The notes beneath the pieces are model-generated. The model was given only the letters and a program-made list of their open reading frames with translations. It was not told where the DNA came from and did no database searches. From Actinomycetospora callitridis (GTDB taxonomy: Bacteria; Actinomycetota; Actinomycetes; Mycobacteriales; Pseudonocardiaceae), in the NCBI RefSeq assembly GCF_028737265.1, contig NZ_JAQZAK010000003.1:310001-374000 (forward strand): a DNA stretch of 64,000 bases, written 5' to 3'. Positions 22,978 to 31,398 of this stretch are shown here, piece by piece (position 1 is the first letter of the stretch; every line of letters starts with the position of its first letter). The position numbers and the translations under genes were made by a program.

Positions 22978-25881
22978 ATGGACGGCGAGCACGGGACGTC
23001 GCCGTCGATGCTGTGTCCGGACCTCGTCGACCGCACCCGCGAGCTCACGGCGCTGCGCGGCCGGCTGGCGTCGGCGTCGGACGGTCACGGCGGCGTCCTG
23101 GTCCTGCGCGGCGAGCCCGGGACGGGGAAGACGCGGCTGCTGCGCGAGGCGGTGGCGCTCGCCCACGATCTCGGTGTCCGCGTGCTCGCCGGGCGCTCGG
23201 TCCCGGACCGGGGATCCGTGCCCTATCGCCCGCTCACCGAGGCGTTCCTCGCCGCGTACCGCTCCGCGCCGCGGCCGACCTCCCCCGAGCTCGCCGGGTT
23301 CGGGGCCCACCTCGCCCGTCTCGTACCGGCGTGGTCCGCCGCGGAGGCGGGCGTCGACGACTCGCCCCTGATGATGGGCGAGGCCCTCGTGCGGCTCCTG
23401 CGCCCGATGGGCCCGTGCCTGCTCGTCCTCGAGGACCTGCACTGGGCCGACGCCGAGACGGTGGCCGTCCTCGACCACCTCGCCGACGCGCTGGCCGACG
23501 AGCCGACGCTGGTCCTGGGCACGACAAGGACCGAGGGCGCGCTCACCGAGGTGCTCGAGCGTCTCGTGCGCCGCGACCCGTCCTCGGTGCTCCCGGTCGC
23601 GCCCCTGGAGGACGGCGGGGTCGACCGGATGGTGACGTCGTGCCTCGGCACCTCGGCGCCGCCGCCGGAGGTGGGGGCCTTCCTCCGGGCACGCAGCGAG
23701 GGAATCCCGCTCGTCGTCGAGGAGCTCCTGGCGGGTCTGGTGAGCGCCGGCGAGCTGCGCCTCGAGCAGGGCCGGTGGAGCAGCCCGGGCGAGCTCACCG
23801 CCCGCGTGCCCGCGAGCCTGCGCGAGTCGGTGGCCCGGCGGCTCGCGGCGCTGGACCCCGTCCCCCGCCGGGTGGTCGGCGCCGCCGCGGTGCTGGGACG
23901 GCGGTTCGACTGGGAGCTGGTGCCCGGGATCGCCGACGTCGACGGGCGCGCCGCGGCCGAGGCGTTGCGGACGCTGGTCGACCGGCAGCTCGTCGAGGTC
24001 GACGGCCACGGGTTCGCGTTCCGGCACGCCCTCACCCGCGAGGCGGTCCTCGACGACCTCCTGCCGCCCGACCGCCGGGAGCTGGCCCGGCGCGCGCGGC
24101 CGGTGGTCGAGCGCGCCAACCCCGGCCTCCCCGGCAGCTCCTGCGAGCTCGTGGCCGAGCTGGCCGAGGCCGCCGGGGACCCCGTGGCCGCCGCGTCCTC
24201 CCTCGTCGAGAGCACCCGACGCGCCCTGGCCGACGGGGCGGTGGCCAGCGCCGAGATCACCGTGCGGCGCGCCCGCCGCCTCGCCGGCGACGACGAGACC
24301 GTCCGGCGCGAGGTCGACGAGGTCGCCGTGGACGTACTCGTCGCCGCCGGCAAGCCCCGGGAGACGCTCGAGATCGGGCGGGGCCTGGCGAGCCGGATGG
24401 GCGACGCCGGGGTCGCGCCGGAGCGGCGTGTGGCGCTCCTGCTCACCCTGGCCCGCGCCGCGGTCGGCGCCGGGGACGTGCCCGGCGCGGTGGGCGACCT
24501 CGCGGCCGCACGGGCCGCCGCGGACGGGCACGTCGACGACGCGCTGGCCGCCCGCATCGCGGCGGTCGACGCCCACGTGGCCCTCGAGCAGGGCCGCGCC
24601 GGCGACGCCGAGACGCTGGCGCGGGGCGCCGTCGACGCCGCCGTCGCCACCGGGCAGCCCGCCGTCGAGTGCGAGGGGCTCGAGGTCCTCGGGCGGATCG
24701 CCCGCGACCTCGGTCCCGGTGCCTCGACGGGATGGCTCGAGCGCGCCGCGCGGGTCGCGGAGCGGGCGGGGCTGGCCACCTGGCACCTGCGGGCCCGGCA
24801 CGAGCTGGCCCTGAGGACGTGGGAACCGGAGGCCCTGCGCGCGACCCGCGACCTCGCCGCGCGGTACGGGGCGCTGACGACGGTGGCGGTCATGGAGCTC
24901 GGCCTCGCCGACCTCGCACTCGGCGACCTCGACCGGGTGGAGAGCCTGCGCGCCGCGCAGGCCTGCGTGGACGCCAGCACCCGGTACGGCCTGGCCACCG
25001 CGCCCGTCGCCCACCTGTGGCTCGCGGGCGCCCACGCCCTCGCCGGCGACGACGCGGCCATGCAGGTCGCCCTCGATCGCGCGCTCGCCCCGGATCCCAC
25101 CGATCCGCGGGTCCTCGGAGACCTCTACGGACGGGTGCTCGCGACGCGCTCGTTCGTCGCCGACGACCTCGGCGCCCTGCGTGGCCAGCTGGACACGATG
25201 ATCGGCCACGTCCGCGCCGCCGACCCGGGCCGGTCGGTGTTCCCCGGGCGCGTGCTCTGGGCGATGGTCCACACCGCCGAGGACGACGACCTCGGCGTGG
25301 CGGCGCGGGCGGAGAACGCCGACGCGACCGAGCACATCGAGATGGCGGTCTTCCGGTGCACCGCCGACATGATCGAGGCGGTCGCGCTCGGACGGGCGGG
25401 GGCCGACGCCGACGCTGCGTCGCTGATGGAGCGGGCGCGCGCGACGGACCTCACCGCCGGCGTCCTGGGCCTGCGCCACTGCGTCCAGTTGCTGGCCGCC
25501 CGCGCCGCGATCCGGGACGCCTGGGGCGATCCCGTCGCCTGGCTCCGCGAGACCGAGGCGTTCTTCGCCACGCGGGGCCACGAGCGGACCGCGCGCCGCT
25601 GCCGACTCCTGATCGGCGAGGCCGGCGCACCCGTCCCGCGGCGCGGGAGGGGCACGTCGGTGGTCCCCGCCGCGCTGCGCGCGCTGGGCGTGACGAGCCG
25701 GGAGGTCGACGTGCTGGAGCTCGTCGCGCTCGGCCTGTCCAACCGGGAGATCGGCACCCGGCTGTTCCTCTCGCCGCGGACGGTGGAACGCCACCTCGGG
25801 AGCCTCTTCGCGCGCACCGGCCTCCACGACCGCGGCGCGCTCGGGGCGCTGGCCCGGTCGCACGGCCTCCAAGATGGGTGA
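22978..25881 (+). CDS. LuxR-family ATPase regulator (LAL type)
   Basis: The protein has 967 residues. The N-terminal STAND-type ATPase has Walker A RGEPGTGKTRLL at about residues 42-53 and Walker B CLLVLEDLHWAD near residue 150. A long helical TPR-like region (about 400-880) probably senses the signal. The C-terminal LuxR helix-turn-helix is LTSREVDVLELVALGLSNREIGTRLFLSPRTVERHLGSLFARTG with a T in place of the first Leu (GVTSREVDVL). It is a transcription factor that probably oligomerises with ATP. The ATG at 22978 is used. No adjacent target is obvious; the next genes downstream (25913, 26677) are candidates. Confidence 0.9.
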   Translation: MDGEHGTSPSMLCPDLVDRTRELTALRGRLASASDGHGGVLVLRGEPGTGKTRLLREAVALAHDLGVRVLAGRSVPDRGSVPYRPLTEAFLAAYRSAPRPTSPELAGFGAHLARLVPAWSAAEAGVDDSPLMMGEALVRLLRPMGPCLLVLEDLHWADAETVAVLDHLADALADEPTLVLGTTRTEGALTEVLERLVRRDPSSVLPVAPLEDGGVDRMVTSCLGTSAPPPEVGAFLRARSEGIPLVVEELLAGLVSAGELRLEQGRWSSPGELTARVPASLRESVARRLAALDPVPRRVVGAAAVLGRRFDWELVPGIADVDGRAAAEALRTLVDRQLVEVDGHGFAFRHALTREAVLDDLLPPDRRELARRARPVVERANPGLPGSSCELVAELAEAAGDPVAAASSLVESTRRALADGAVASAEITVRRARRLAGDDETVRREVDEVAVDVLVAAGKPRETLEIGRGLASRMGDAGVAPERRVALLLTLARAAVGAGDVPGAVGDLAAARAAADGHVDDALAARIAAVDAHVALEQGRAGDAETLARGAVDAAVATGQPAVECEGLEVLGRIARDLGPGASTGWLERAARVAERAGLATWHLRARHELALRTWEPEALRATRDLAARYGALTTVAVMELGLADLALGDLDRVESLRAAQACVDASTRYGLATAPVAHLWLAGAHALAGDDAAMQVALDRALAPDPTDPRVLGDLYGRVLATRSFVADDLGALRGQLDTMIGHVRAADPGRSVFPGRVLWAMVHTAEDDDLGVAARAENADATEHIEMAVFRCTADMIEAVALGRAGADADAASLMERARATDLTAGVLGLRHCVQLLAARAAIRDAWGDPVAWLRETEAFFATRGHERTARRCRLLIGEAGAPVPRRGRGTSVVPAALRALGVTSREVDVLELVALGLSNREIGTRLFLSPRTVERHLGSLFARTGLHDRGALGALARSHGLQDG

Positions 25882-25912
25882 TGCCCGGCGCTAACTGCGG
25901 GGTCCGGTCCCG

Positions 25913-26680
25913 ATGTCGGACCGCGGTGCGGGCCCCACGCTCGACGCCGTGAACACCTCCGTGCACGAGATCGCCGACGGCGTCTACCGCCTGTCGACCT
26001 GCCTGCCCGACGTCGCCACCGGCGGCTTCACCATGAACCAGTACCTCATCGACGCCGACGAACCCCTGCTGTTCCACACCGGCCTGCGGGGCATGTTCCC
26101 GCTGGTCTCCGACGCGGTCGGCCGCGTTCTCGACCCCGCCCGGTTGCGCTGGATCAGCTTCGGCCACGTCGAGGCCGACGAGTGCGGCGCGATGAACGAG
26201 TGGCTCGCCGCGGCACCCGACGCACAGGTGCGGTTCCACCGTCTCGGGTGCATGGTGTCGCTCGAGGACATGGCCGACCGTCCGCCCGAGCCCGTCGACG
26301 ACGGCGACCGCCACGACCTCGGTGGTCACGTGATCCGCACGGTCGCCACGCCCCACGTCCCCCACGGATGGGAGGCCCAGGTGCTCTACGACGAGACGAC
26401 CCGCACGCTGCTGTGCGGCGATCTGTTCACCCAGCTCGGCGACGGCCCGGCGCTCGTCCACGACACCGACCTCGTCGGCCCCGCCCTCGAGGCCGACGGC
26501 GTCTTCGGCGCCACCGCGCTCACCCCCTCGACCGCCCCGACGCTGCGCGGCCTCGCGGACCTCGAGCCGCGCACGCTCGCCCTCATGCACGGCCCGGCGT
26601 TCGTCGGGGACTCCGCCGGAGCCCTGCGCGAGCTCGCCGACGCCTACGAGGCGCGGGTGACCCGAGCGGTCGCGTCGTGA
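25913..26680 (+). CDS. MBL-fold protein of the oxygen-binding diiron (ODP) type
   Basis: The 255-residue protein has a metallo-beta-lactamase fold with the diiron signature FGHVEADECGAMNEW (HxExD) near residue 83. Later ligands lie in TPHVPHGWEA, LLCGDLF and LMHGPAF. This pattern is shared with flavodiiron proteins, but the flavodoxin domain is missing. Single-domain relatives bind oxygen or act in redox sensing. It may start at ATG 25913 or at GTG 25949 (VNTSVHEIADGVYRLS), where similarity begins. It overlaps the next gene by GTGA and follows the LuxR-type regulator. Confidence 0.8.
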   Translation: MSDRGAGPTLDAVNTSVHEIADGVYRLSTCLPDVATGGFTMNQYLIDADEPLLFHTGLRGMFPLVSDAVGRVLDPARLRWISFGHVEADECGAMNEWLAAAPDAQVRFHRLGCMVSLEDMADRPPEPVDDGDRHDLGGHVIRTVATPHVPHGWEAQVLYDETTRTLLCGDLFTQLGDGPALVHDTDLVGPALEADGVFGATALTPSTAPTLRGLADLEPRTLALMHGPAFVGDSAGALRELADAYEARVTRAVAS

Positions 26681-27447
26681 GCGCGCCGTCGTCGCCGGGG
26701 CGCGTCCACGTCGAGGACGTCCCGGAGATCGCGCCGCCCGAGTCCGTCCGGCTCGCCGAGACCGAGACCGCGCGCATGCACACCCTGCTCGCCGCGCTCG
26801 ACGCCGACGAGTGGCGCCGGCCGACCGACTGCCCCGCGTGGGACGTCCGGGCCCTGGCCGGGCACGTGCTGGGCATGACCGAGGGCTTCACGAGCCTGCG
26901 CCGGATGGCCACCGCGATGATCGCCGCCACCCGGCGGGCCGGGGACGGGCCCGTCGTCGACGCCCTCACCGCGCTCCAGGTCGAGAAGAACAGCGCCCTC
27001 GACGTCCCGGAACTCCTGCGTCGCATGGAGGTCGCCGGGCCTGCGCAGGCGCGGTGGCGCGGGCGGGCCCGCCTCGTGCGCCCGATGCCGTCGAAGGAGG
27101 AGGTCAACGGCGCGACCGAGACGTGGCGCATGGCCTACATCCTCGACGTGGTCCTCACCCGCGACACCTGGATGCACCGCGTCGACGTCGCGCACGCCAC
27201 CGGGCGGGAGCTCGCCCTGACCCCGGAGCACGACGGCCGGCTCGTCGCCCACGTGGTGGCCGAGTGGGGGCGTCGCCACGGTCGCCCGTTCGCGCTCCAC
27301 CTCACGGGCCCGGCGGGCGGGACCTTCGTCCAGGGCGACCGGTCCGGCCGGGGCGAGCAGATCACCCTCGACGCCGTCGAGTTCTGTCGCACCCTCTCGG
27401 GGAGGGCGCAGGGGCAGGGCCTGCTGGCGACCGAGGTGCCCTTCTGA
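26677..27447 (+). CDS. Maleylpyruvate isomerase-type, mycothiol-dependent family protein
   Basis: The 256-residue protein belongs to the DinB-like mycothiol-dependent family. The N-terminal bundle carries DEWRRPTDCPAWDVRALAGHVLGMTEGF and a second His in DTWMHRVDVAHATG, which are the expected metal ligands. The C-terminal SCP-like half ends with DAVEFCRTLSGRAQGQGLLATEVPF. Enzymes of this family use mycothiol as cofactor or cosubstrate. The GTG start overlaps the MBL gene stop (GTGA), so both probably serve one redox or detoxification task. The substrate is unknown. It is a distant relative of the gene at 1532. Confidence 0.85.
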   Translation: MSAPSSPGRVHVEDVPEIAPPESVRLAETETARMHTLLAALDADEWRRPTDCPAWDVRALAGHVLGMTEGFTSLRRMATAMIAATRRAGDGPVVDALTALQVEKNSALDVPELLRRMEVAGPAQARWRGRARLVRPMPSKEEVNGATETWRMAYILDVVLTRDTWMHRVDVAHATGRELALTPEHDGRLVAHVVAEWGRRHGRPFALHLTGPAGGTFVQGDRSGRGEQITLDAVEFCRTLSGRAQGQGLLATEVPF

Positions 27448-27458
27448 CCGATCGGTCA
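27445..27458. promoter_or_regulatory. Perfect 14-bp palindrome overlapping a stop codon
   Basis: TGACCGATCGGTCA is a perfect palindrome whose first three bases are the stop of the preceding gene. It lies 72 bases upstream of the DoxX gene and looks like a TetR-type operator. No TetR gene is nearby, so the regulator is unknown. Confidence 0.4.
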
Positions 27459-27529
27459 CATCCGCGACCGCCCGTGCGTCTCCTCGTCGACGTCCCCGAC
27501 GACGTCCCCGACGACCCGAGGAGCCCACG

Positions 27530-27946
27530 ATGGACGCCCGCACCCTCACCTACCGGACCACCACCGCCGTCACCGTGTTCGTGCTGCTCTCGGGCGGCCT
27601 GGCCGACCTGCTCGGCGCCGAGTGGGCCGTCACGGGCGTGACCGCGCTCGGCTACCCCGCCTACGTCGTCACCCTCCTCGGCGTGTGGAAGGTGCTCGGC
27701 GCGGTCGCCCTCACCGTCCCCGGCTACGCGCGGCTCAAGGAGTGGGCCTACGCCGGGGTCGTCTTCGACCTCAGCGGCGCCGCGGTCTCCCACCTCGCGT
27801 CGGGCAGCCCGGCGTTCCACCTCGTGGTGACGACGACGCTGCTCGTCGTTGCCGGGATCTCGTGGGCGACCCGGCCCGCATCCCGACGGCTCGCGGCGGC
27901 CACCGAGCGCCGCGAGCGCGTGGCCGAGCCCGTTCCCGCGGTCTGA
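27530..27946 (+). CDS. DoxX family membrane protein
   Basis: The 138-residue protein has four predicted membrane helices (TAVTVFVLLSGGLADLLG; VVTLLGVWKVLGAVALTVP; KEWAYAGVVFDLSGAAVSHLA; HLVVTTTLLVVAGISWA) and the DoxX pattern of Gly and small residues. The cytoplasmic C-terminus is charged. DoxX-like proteins occur in thiol and oxidative-stress settings, but no reaction is set for this subgroup. The ATG at 27530 follows a GAGGAGCC ribosome site. Upstream is a direct repeat of GACGTCCCCGAC. Confidence 0.82.
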   Translation: MDARTLTYRTTTAVTVFVLLSGGLADLLGAEWAVTGVTALGYPAYVVTLLGVWKVLGAVALTVPGYARLKEWAYAGVVFDLSGAAVSHLASGSPAFHLVVTTTLLVVAGISWATRPASRRLAAATERRERVAEPVPAV

Positions 27947-27954
27947 GCGGGCGG

Positions 27955-29229
27955 TCAGGAGTCCTCGAGGGCCCGGTCCACCGCGGCCGCGGCGCCGTCG
28001 AGGGCGATGGCCTGCTGGGAGCCGTCGGTGAGGTCCTTGAGCTGGATCTCCCCGGCCTCGAGGTCGCGCTCGCCGAGCACGAGGGCGAAGCGGGCGCCCG
28101 AGCGGTCGGCCGCCTTCATGGCGCCCTTCAGCCCGCGGCCGCCGTAGGCGAGGTCGGCGCGGATGCCCGCGTGGCGCAGCGCCCCGATGATCCCGACGAG
28201 GCGGTCCTTGGCCGCGTCGCCGAGCGGGACGCCGAAGACCTCGACCCGCGAGGCCGTGTCGAGCCCCGCCTCCTCCACCCGGCAGGCGAGGAGCGCGCGG
28301 TCGACACCCAGGCCGAACCCGACCCCGGACAGGTCCTGCCCGCCGAGCTCGGCCATCAGGCCGTCGTAGCGCCCGCCGCCTCCGATGCCCGACTGCGAGC
28401 CCAGGCCGTCGTGGACGAACTCGAAGGTCGTCTTCGTGTAGTAGTCGAGCCCGCGCACCATCCACGGGTTCTCGACGTAGGCGACGCCGAGGTCGTCGAG
28501 GTGACGCTTGACCGCCGCGTGGTGCGCGGCCGCCTCGTCGGAGAGGTGGTCGATCATCAGCGGGGCGTCGGTGAGCTGCTCGCGGACCTCGGGGCGCTTG
28601 TCGTCGAGCACGCGCAGCGGGTTGATCCGGGCGCGCTCGCGGGTGGCCTCGTCGAGGTCGAGCTTCTCGAGGAACCGCGTGAGCTCCTGGCGGTACTGCG
28701 GCCGCGTGGTGGCGTCGCCGAGGCTCGTGATCTCCAGTCGGTAGCGGCGCAGGCCCAGCGCGCGGAACCCGGCGTCGGCGACGGCGAGGACCTCGGCGTC
28801 CAGGGCCGGGTCGTCGACACCGATGGCCTCGACGCCGACCTGCTGGAGCTGGCGGAACCGCCCGGCCTGCGGGCGCTCGTAGCGGAAGAACGGCCCGGTG
28901 TAGCGCAGCTTCACCGGCAGCCCGCCGCGGTCGAGGCCGTGCTCGATCACCGACCGGACGACGCCCGCCGTGCCCTCGGGCCGCAGGGTGACCGAGCGGC
29001 CGCCGCGGTCGTCGAAGGAGTACATCTCCTTGCTGACGACGTCGGTGGACTCGCCGACGCCGCGCGCGTAGAGCGCGGTGTCCTCGAAGACCGGCAGCTC
29101 GATGTGGGCGTAGCCGGCGCGGTCGGCCTCGCGGACGAGGGTGTCACGGACGCTCGTGAACTCCGGACCGACGTACTCGGGGACGCCCTTGGGCGCGCTG
29201 AAGCCCCCGGGCGGGACGGCCGCGGTCAC
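27955..29229 (-). CDS. hisS: Histidyl-tRNA synthetase
   Basis: This class II synthetase of 424 residues charges tRNA-His. It has motif 1 around [19 protein letters not shown], motif 2 [11 protein letters not shown]...[19 protein letters not shown], the His-specific [13 protein letters not shown], motif 3 [14 protein letters not shown] and a C-terminal anticodon-binding domain. The GTG at 29229 overlaps the stop of the upstream MBL hydrolase gene (GTGA). The order MBL hydrolase - hisS beside a divergent cyclophilin gene is the same as in mycobacteria (Rv2582-Rv2581c-Rv2580c, from memory). Confidence 0.96.
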   Translation of the reverse strand: MTAAVPPGGFSAPKGVPEYVGPEFTSVRDTLVREADRAGYAHIELPVFEDTALYARGVGESTDVVSKEMYSFDDRGGRSVTLRPEGTAGVVRSVIEHGLDRGGLPVKLRYTGPFFRYERPQAGRFRQLQQVGVEAIGVDDPALDAEVLAVADAGFRALGLRRYRLEITSLGDATTRPQYRQELTRFLEKLDLDEATRERARINPLRVLDDKRPEVREQLTDAPLMIDHLSDEAAAHHAAVKRHLDDLGVAYVENPWMVRGLDYYTKTTFEFVHDGLGSQSGIGGGGRYDGLMAELGGQDLSGVGFGLGVDRALLACRVEEAGLDTASRVEVFGVPLGDAAKDRLVGIIGALRHAGIRADLAYGGRGLKGAMKAADRSGARFALVLGERDLEAGEIQLKDLTDGSQQAIALDGAAAAVDRALEDS

Positions 29230-29918
29230 AGGTGGCGTCCGGGCGCGTTCGTGAGGCCCCGCACGAAGGGGTTGCTGTCGCGCTCCTGGCCGACCGTCGT
29301 CATCGGCCCGTGACCGGGCAGCACGGCGGTGTCGTCGGGCAGCGTGAGGATCTTGTCGCGCAGCGAGGCCATCATCTCCTCGGTCGACCCCCCGGGCAGG
29401 TCGGTGCGACCGATGCTGCCCTGGAACAGGGTGTCCCCCGCGATGAGGAACGGGCGGTCGTCCTCGGTGGCCGACCGGAAGACCACCGACCCGCGGGTGT
29501 GGCCCGGGGTGTGGTCGACGGTCAGGCGCAGGCCGGCCAGCTCGAGGTCGGCGCCGTCGTCGAGGACCTCGACCGAGCGCGGCTCGCGGAACTCCAGGCC
29601 CGGGTACATCTGCGCCAGCTGCGCGCCCATGGGGCCGACGGCCTTGAACGGGTCGGCGAGCATGAAGCGGTCCTCGGGGTGGATCCACGCCGGGATGTCG
29701 TCGCCGTCGCACACCGGCGTGACCGACCACATGTGGTCCATGTGGCCGTGGGTGAGCAGGACGGCCACCGGGGTCAGCTTGTGCCGGGCGATCACCTCGC
29801 GCAGCCCGTCCTCGGCGTCCTGCCCGGGGTCGACCACGATGCACGGTTCCCCGGGGGCGGGCGCGACCACGTAGCAGTTGGTCTCGAACACCCCGGCCGC
29901 GAAGGCCTCGACCAGCAC
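29226..29918 (-). CDS. MBL-fold hydrolase, glyoxalase II-like (Rv2581c type)
   Basis: The 230-residue metallo-hydrolase has the HxHxDH motif THGHMDHMW near residue 57. Further ligands are in [28 protein letters not shown] and [12 protein letters not shown]. The family includes hydroxyacylglutathione hydrolases; in an actinobacterium without glutathione the thiol would more likely be mycothiol, or the substrate may be unrelated. I chose the GTG at 29918 because GAGGAGG lies eight bases upstream and relatives begin at this point. The same frame stays open to 29972. It is coupled to hisS by a GTGA overlap. Confidence 0.88.
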   Translation of the reverse strand: MLVEAFAAGVFETNCYVVAPAPGEPCIVVDPGQDAEDGLREVIARHKLTPVAVLLTHGHMDHMWSVTPVCDGDDIPAWIHPEDRFMLADPFKAVGPMGAQLAQMYPGLEFREPRSVEVLDDGADLELAGLRLTVDHTPGHTRGSVVFRSATEDDRPFLIAGDTLFQGSIGRTDLPGGSTEEMMASLRDKILTLPDDTAVLPGHGPMTTVGQERDSNPFVRGLTNAPGRHL

Positions 29919-30001
29919 GTCCTCGTCCTCCTCGGACAGATCGGTTCGATTCCCCACCCTAGTCGAGCCCACACTCCGGGCCCGTCGGCGCGGTTCCTAC
30001 G

Positions 30002-30820
30002 ATGTCCGCCGTGCCGACGAACGAACAGCGCCGGAAGGCCGCCAAGAAGAAGCTGGAGCGTCAGCTCGAGCGACGCGCGGAGCGGGCGAGGCGACGTCGG
30101 CAACGCCTGACCATCATCTCGGTGGTCGCGGTCGTGGCGGTGGTCGCCGTGGCGGCGGGGATCTACTTCGTCGTGACCGCCGAGGACGACCCGGCGCCGG
30201 TCGCCGCGCCGTCGACCTGCACGTACAACCCGTCGGAGGCGGCGGCCAAGCCGAACACCCCGCCCGACGCCAACCCCCCGACCACCGGCACCGTCGACGT
30301 CACCCTGCAGACCACGCAGGGCGCGATCCCGATGACGCTCGACCGCGCCTCGGCACCCTGCGCGGTCAACGCGGTGGTCAGCCTCGCCTCGCAGGGCTTC
30401 TACGACGACACGCCGTGCCCGCGCCTCGTCACCGGCCAGGGTCTCCAGGTGCTCCAGTGCGGCGACCCGACCGGCTCCGGCTCGGGCGGCCCGGGCTACC
30501 AGTACGCCGAGGAGCCCCCGGCCGGCCTGCCGCCGTTCCCGGGCGCCGAGGGCCAGGCGTCGACCTACGCCCGCGGGCTCGTGGCCATGGCGAAGAGCTC
30601 GCAGCCGGGCTCGACGGGCAGCCAGTTCTTCCTCGTCTACGGCGACTCGGCCCTGCCGCCGGAGTACTCGGTGGTCGGGCGGATCGCGACTCCCGGGCTC
30701 GCGGTGCTCGACCGCGTCGGCGCGGGCGGGGACGACGGCTCGAACCAGGCCGGGGGCGGCGCGCCGCGCATCCCGGTGCAGATCCAGCGCGCCGTCGTCG
30801 CGGCGCCGCCGGCGCCCTGA
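30002..30820 (+). CDS. Membrane-anchored peptidyl-prolyl cis-trans isomerase (cyclophilin)
   Basis: The 272-residue protein begins with a strongly basic cytoplasmic segment (NEQRRKAAKKKLERQLERRAERARRRRQR). A single membrane helix follows (LTIISVVAVVAVVAVAAGIYFVV, about residues 36-58), then an extracytoplasmic cyclophilin domain. The core motifs are VNAVVSLASQGFYDDTPCPRLV, GLVAMAKSSQPGSTGSQFFLVYGD and YSVVGRIATPGL. It helps exported proteins fold. ATG 30002 or GTG 30011 can start it; relatives resemble the GTG form (PTNEQRRKAAKK). Divergent from the MBL hydrolase-hisS pair. Confidence 0.92.
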   Translation: MSAVPTNEQRRKAAKKKLERQLERRAERARRRRQRLTIISVVAVVAVVAVAAGIYFVVTAEDDPAPVAAPSTCTYNPSEAAAKPNTPPDANPPTTGTVDVTLQTTQGAIPMTLDRASAPCAVNAVVSLASQGFYDDTPCPRLVTGQGLQVLQCGDPTGSGSGGPGYQYAEEPPAGLPPFPGAEGQASTYARGLVAMAKSSQPGSTGSQFFLVYGDSALPPEYSVVGRIATPGLAVLDRVGAGGDDGSNQAGGGAPRIPVQIQRAVVAAPPAP

Positions 30821-30831
30821 CGTCGATGTCA

Positions 30832-30846
30832 GCGGCGTGGCGCCGC
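30832..30846 (+). terminator. Short GC hairpin after the cyclophilin gene
   Basis: GCGGCG-TGG-CGCCGC is a perfect 6-bp stem with a 3-base loop, 12 bases after the stop codon. There is no T-tract. A plausible but weak terminator. Confidence 0.4.
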
Positions 30847-30935
30847 AGACGTTGAGTGTCCGTACCGCCACGCAGACGACCGCGACATCCGATTCGTCCA
30901 AGCCGCCGAGGCGGGCGTCGCCCTAGCGTTCCCCC

Positions 30936-31321
30936 ATGGATGAGGACGCTGTCGCGCGCGAGATCGTCGCGCTCGCCCGGGACTGGAACACGGCGATCGT
31001 CTCGGACGACGCCGACAAGATCGCCGAGTTCATGACCGACGACTGGGTGATCGTCTCGTGGACCGGGGTCACGGGACGGGACGACTTCCTCGCGTACGTC
31101 CGCTCCGGCGCGCTCGGCCACACGCGGATGGAGCCGGCGAGCGAGCCCGGGTACGCGTCCACGGGGACGTCGCGACCCTCGTCGTCCGCGTCGTGAGCAC
31201 CGCCCAGTTCGGCGGCGCGGACATCGACGCCGACGAGTGGACGTCGGACGTCTTCGTCCGCGCCGACGGACGCTGGCGCTGCGCGCTCACGCACATCACC
31301 CCGGTGTCGCCGACGTCCTGA
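30936..31321 (+). pseudogene. NTF2/SnoaL-like (DUF4440-type) protein with a frameshift
   Basis: The N-terminal half reads in one frame from ATG 30936 (VALARDWNTAIVSDDADKIAEFMTDDWVIVSWTG...HTRMEPASEP). The remainder continues in the -1 frame from about 31148 (RVRVHGDVATLVVRVVSTAQF...DEWTSDVFVRADGRWRCALTHITPV) to 31321. Joined, they give a normal NTF2-like domain of about 128 residues. A single base seems missing in the run GAGCCCGGGTA near 31148. The uncorrected frame stops at 31196. The family is a ligand-binding fold with varied functions. This could be a real pseudogene or a sequencing error in a GC run. Confidence 0.75.
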
Positions 31322-31324
31322 CGC

Positions 31325-31392
31325 GAACGGGGACTTCGCGCGCACAGAAGCAGCGAACATCCCATTGAGCACGCCGACAGGGCGTTCGCTGC
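31325..31392. repeat. Dispersed element C copy 1, also a bidirectional terminator
   Basis: GCAGCGAAC (31350-31358) and GTTCGCTGC (31384-31392) form a perfect 9-bp stem. The flank AACGGGGACTTCGCGCGCA before the stem is also shared with the inverted copy at 44463-44531. It sits between the convergent NTF2-like gene and gltD, so it probably stops transcription from both sides. Confidence 0.72.
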
Positions 31393-31398
31393 GACTCC

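Noticed and set aside
22879..25872. A 997-residue open frame on the minus strand opposite the LuxR-type regulator
   Set aside because: Shadow of the real plus-strand gene, which has Walker motifs and a helix-turn-helix; the antisense product has none.
29941..29960. GGTTCGATTCC resembling a tRNA T-loop
   Set aside because: The flanking bases do not pair into a 5-bp T-stem and no acceptor, D or anticodon arms are found.
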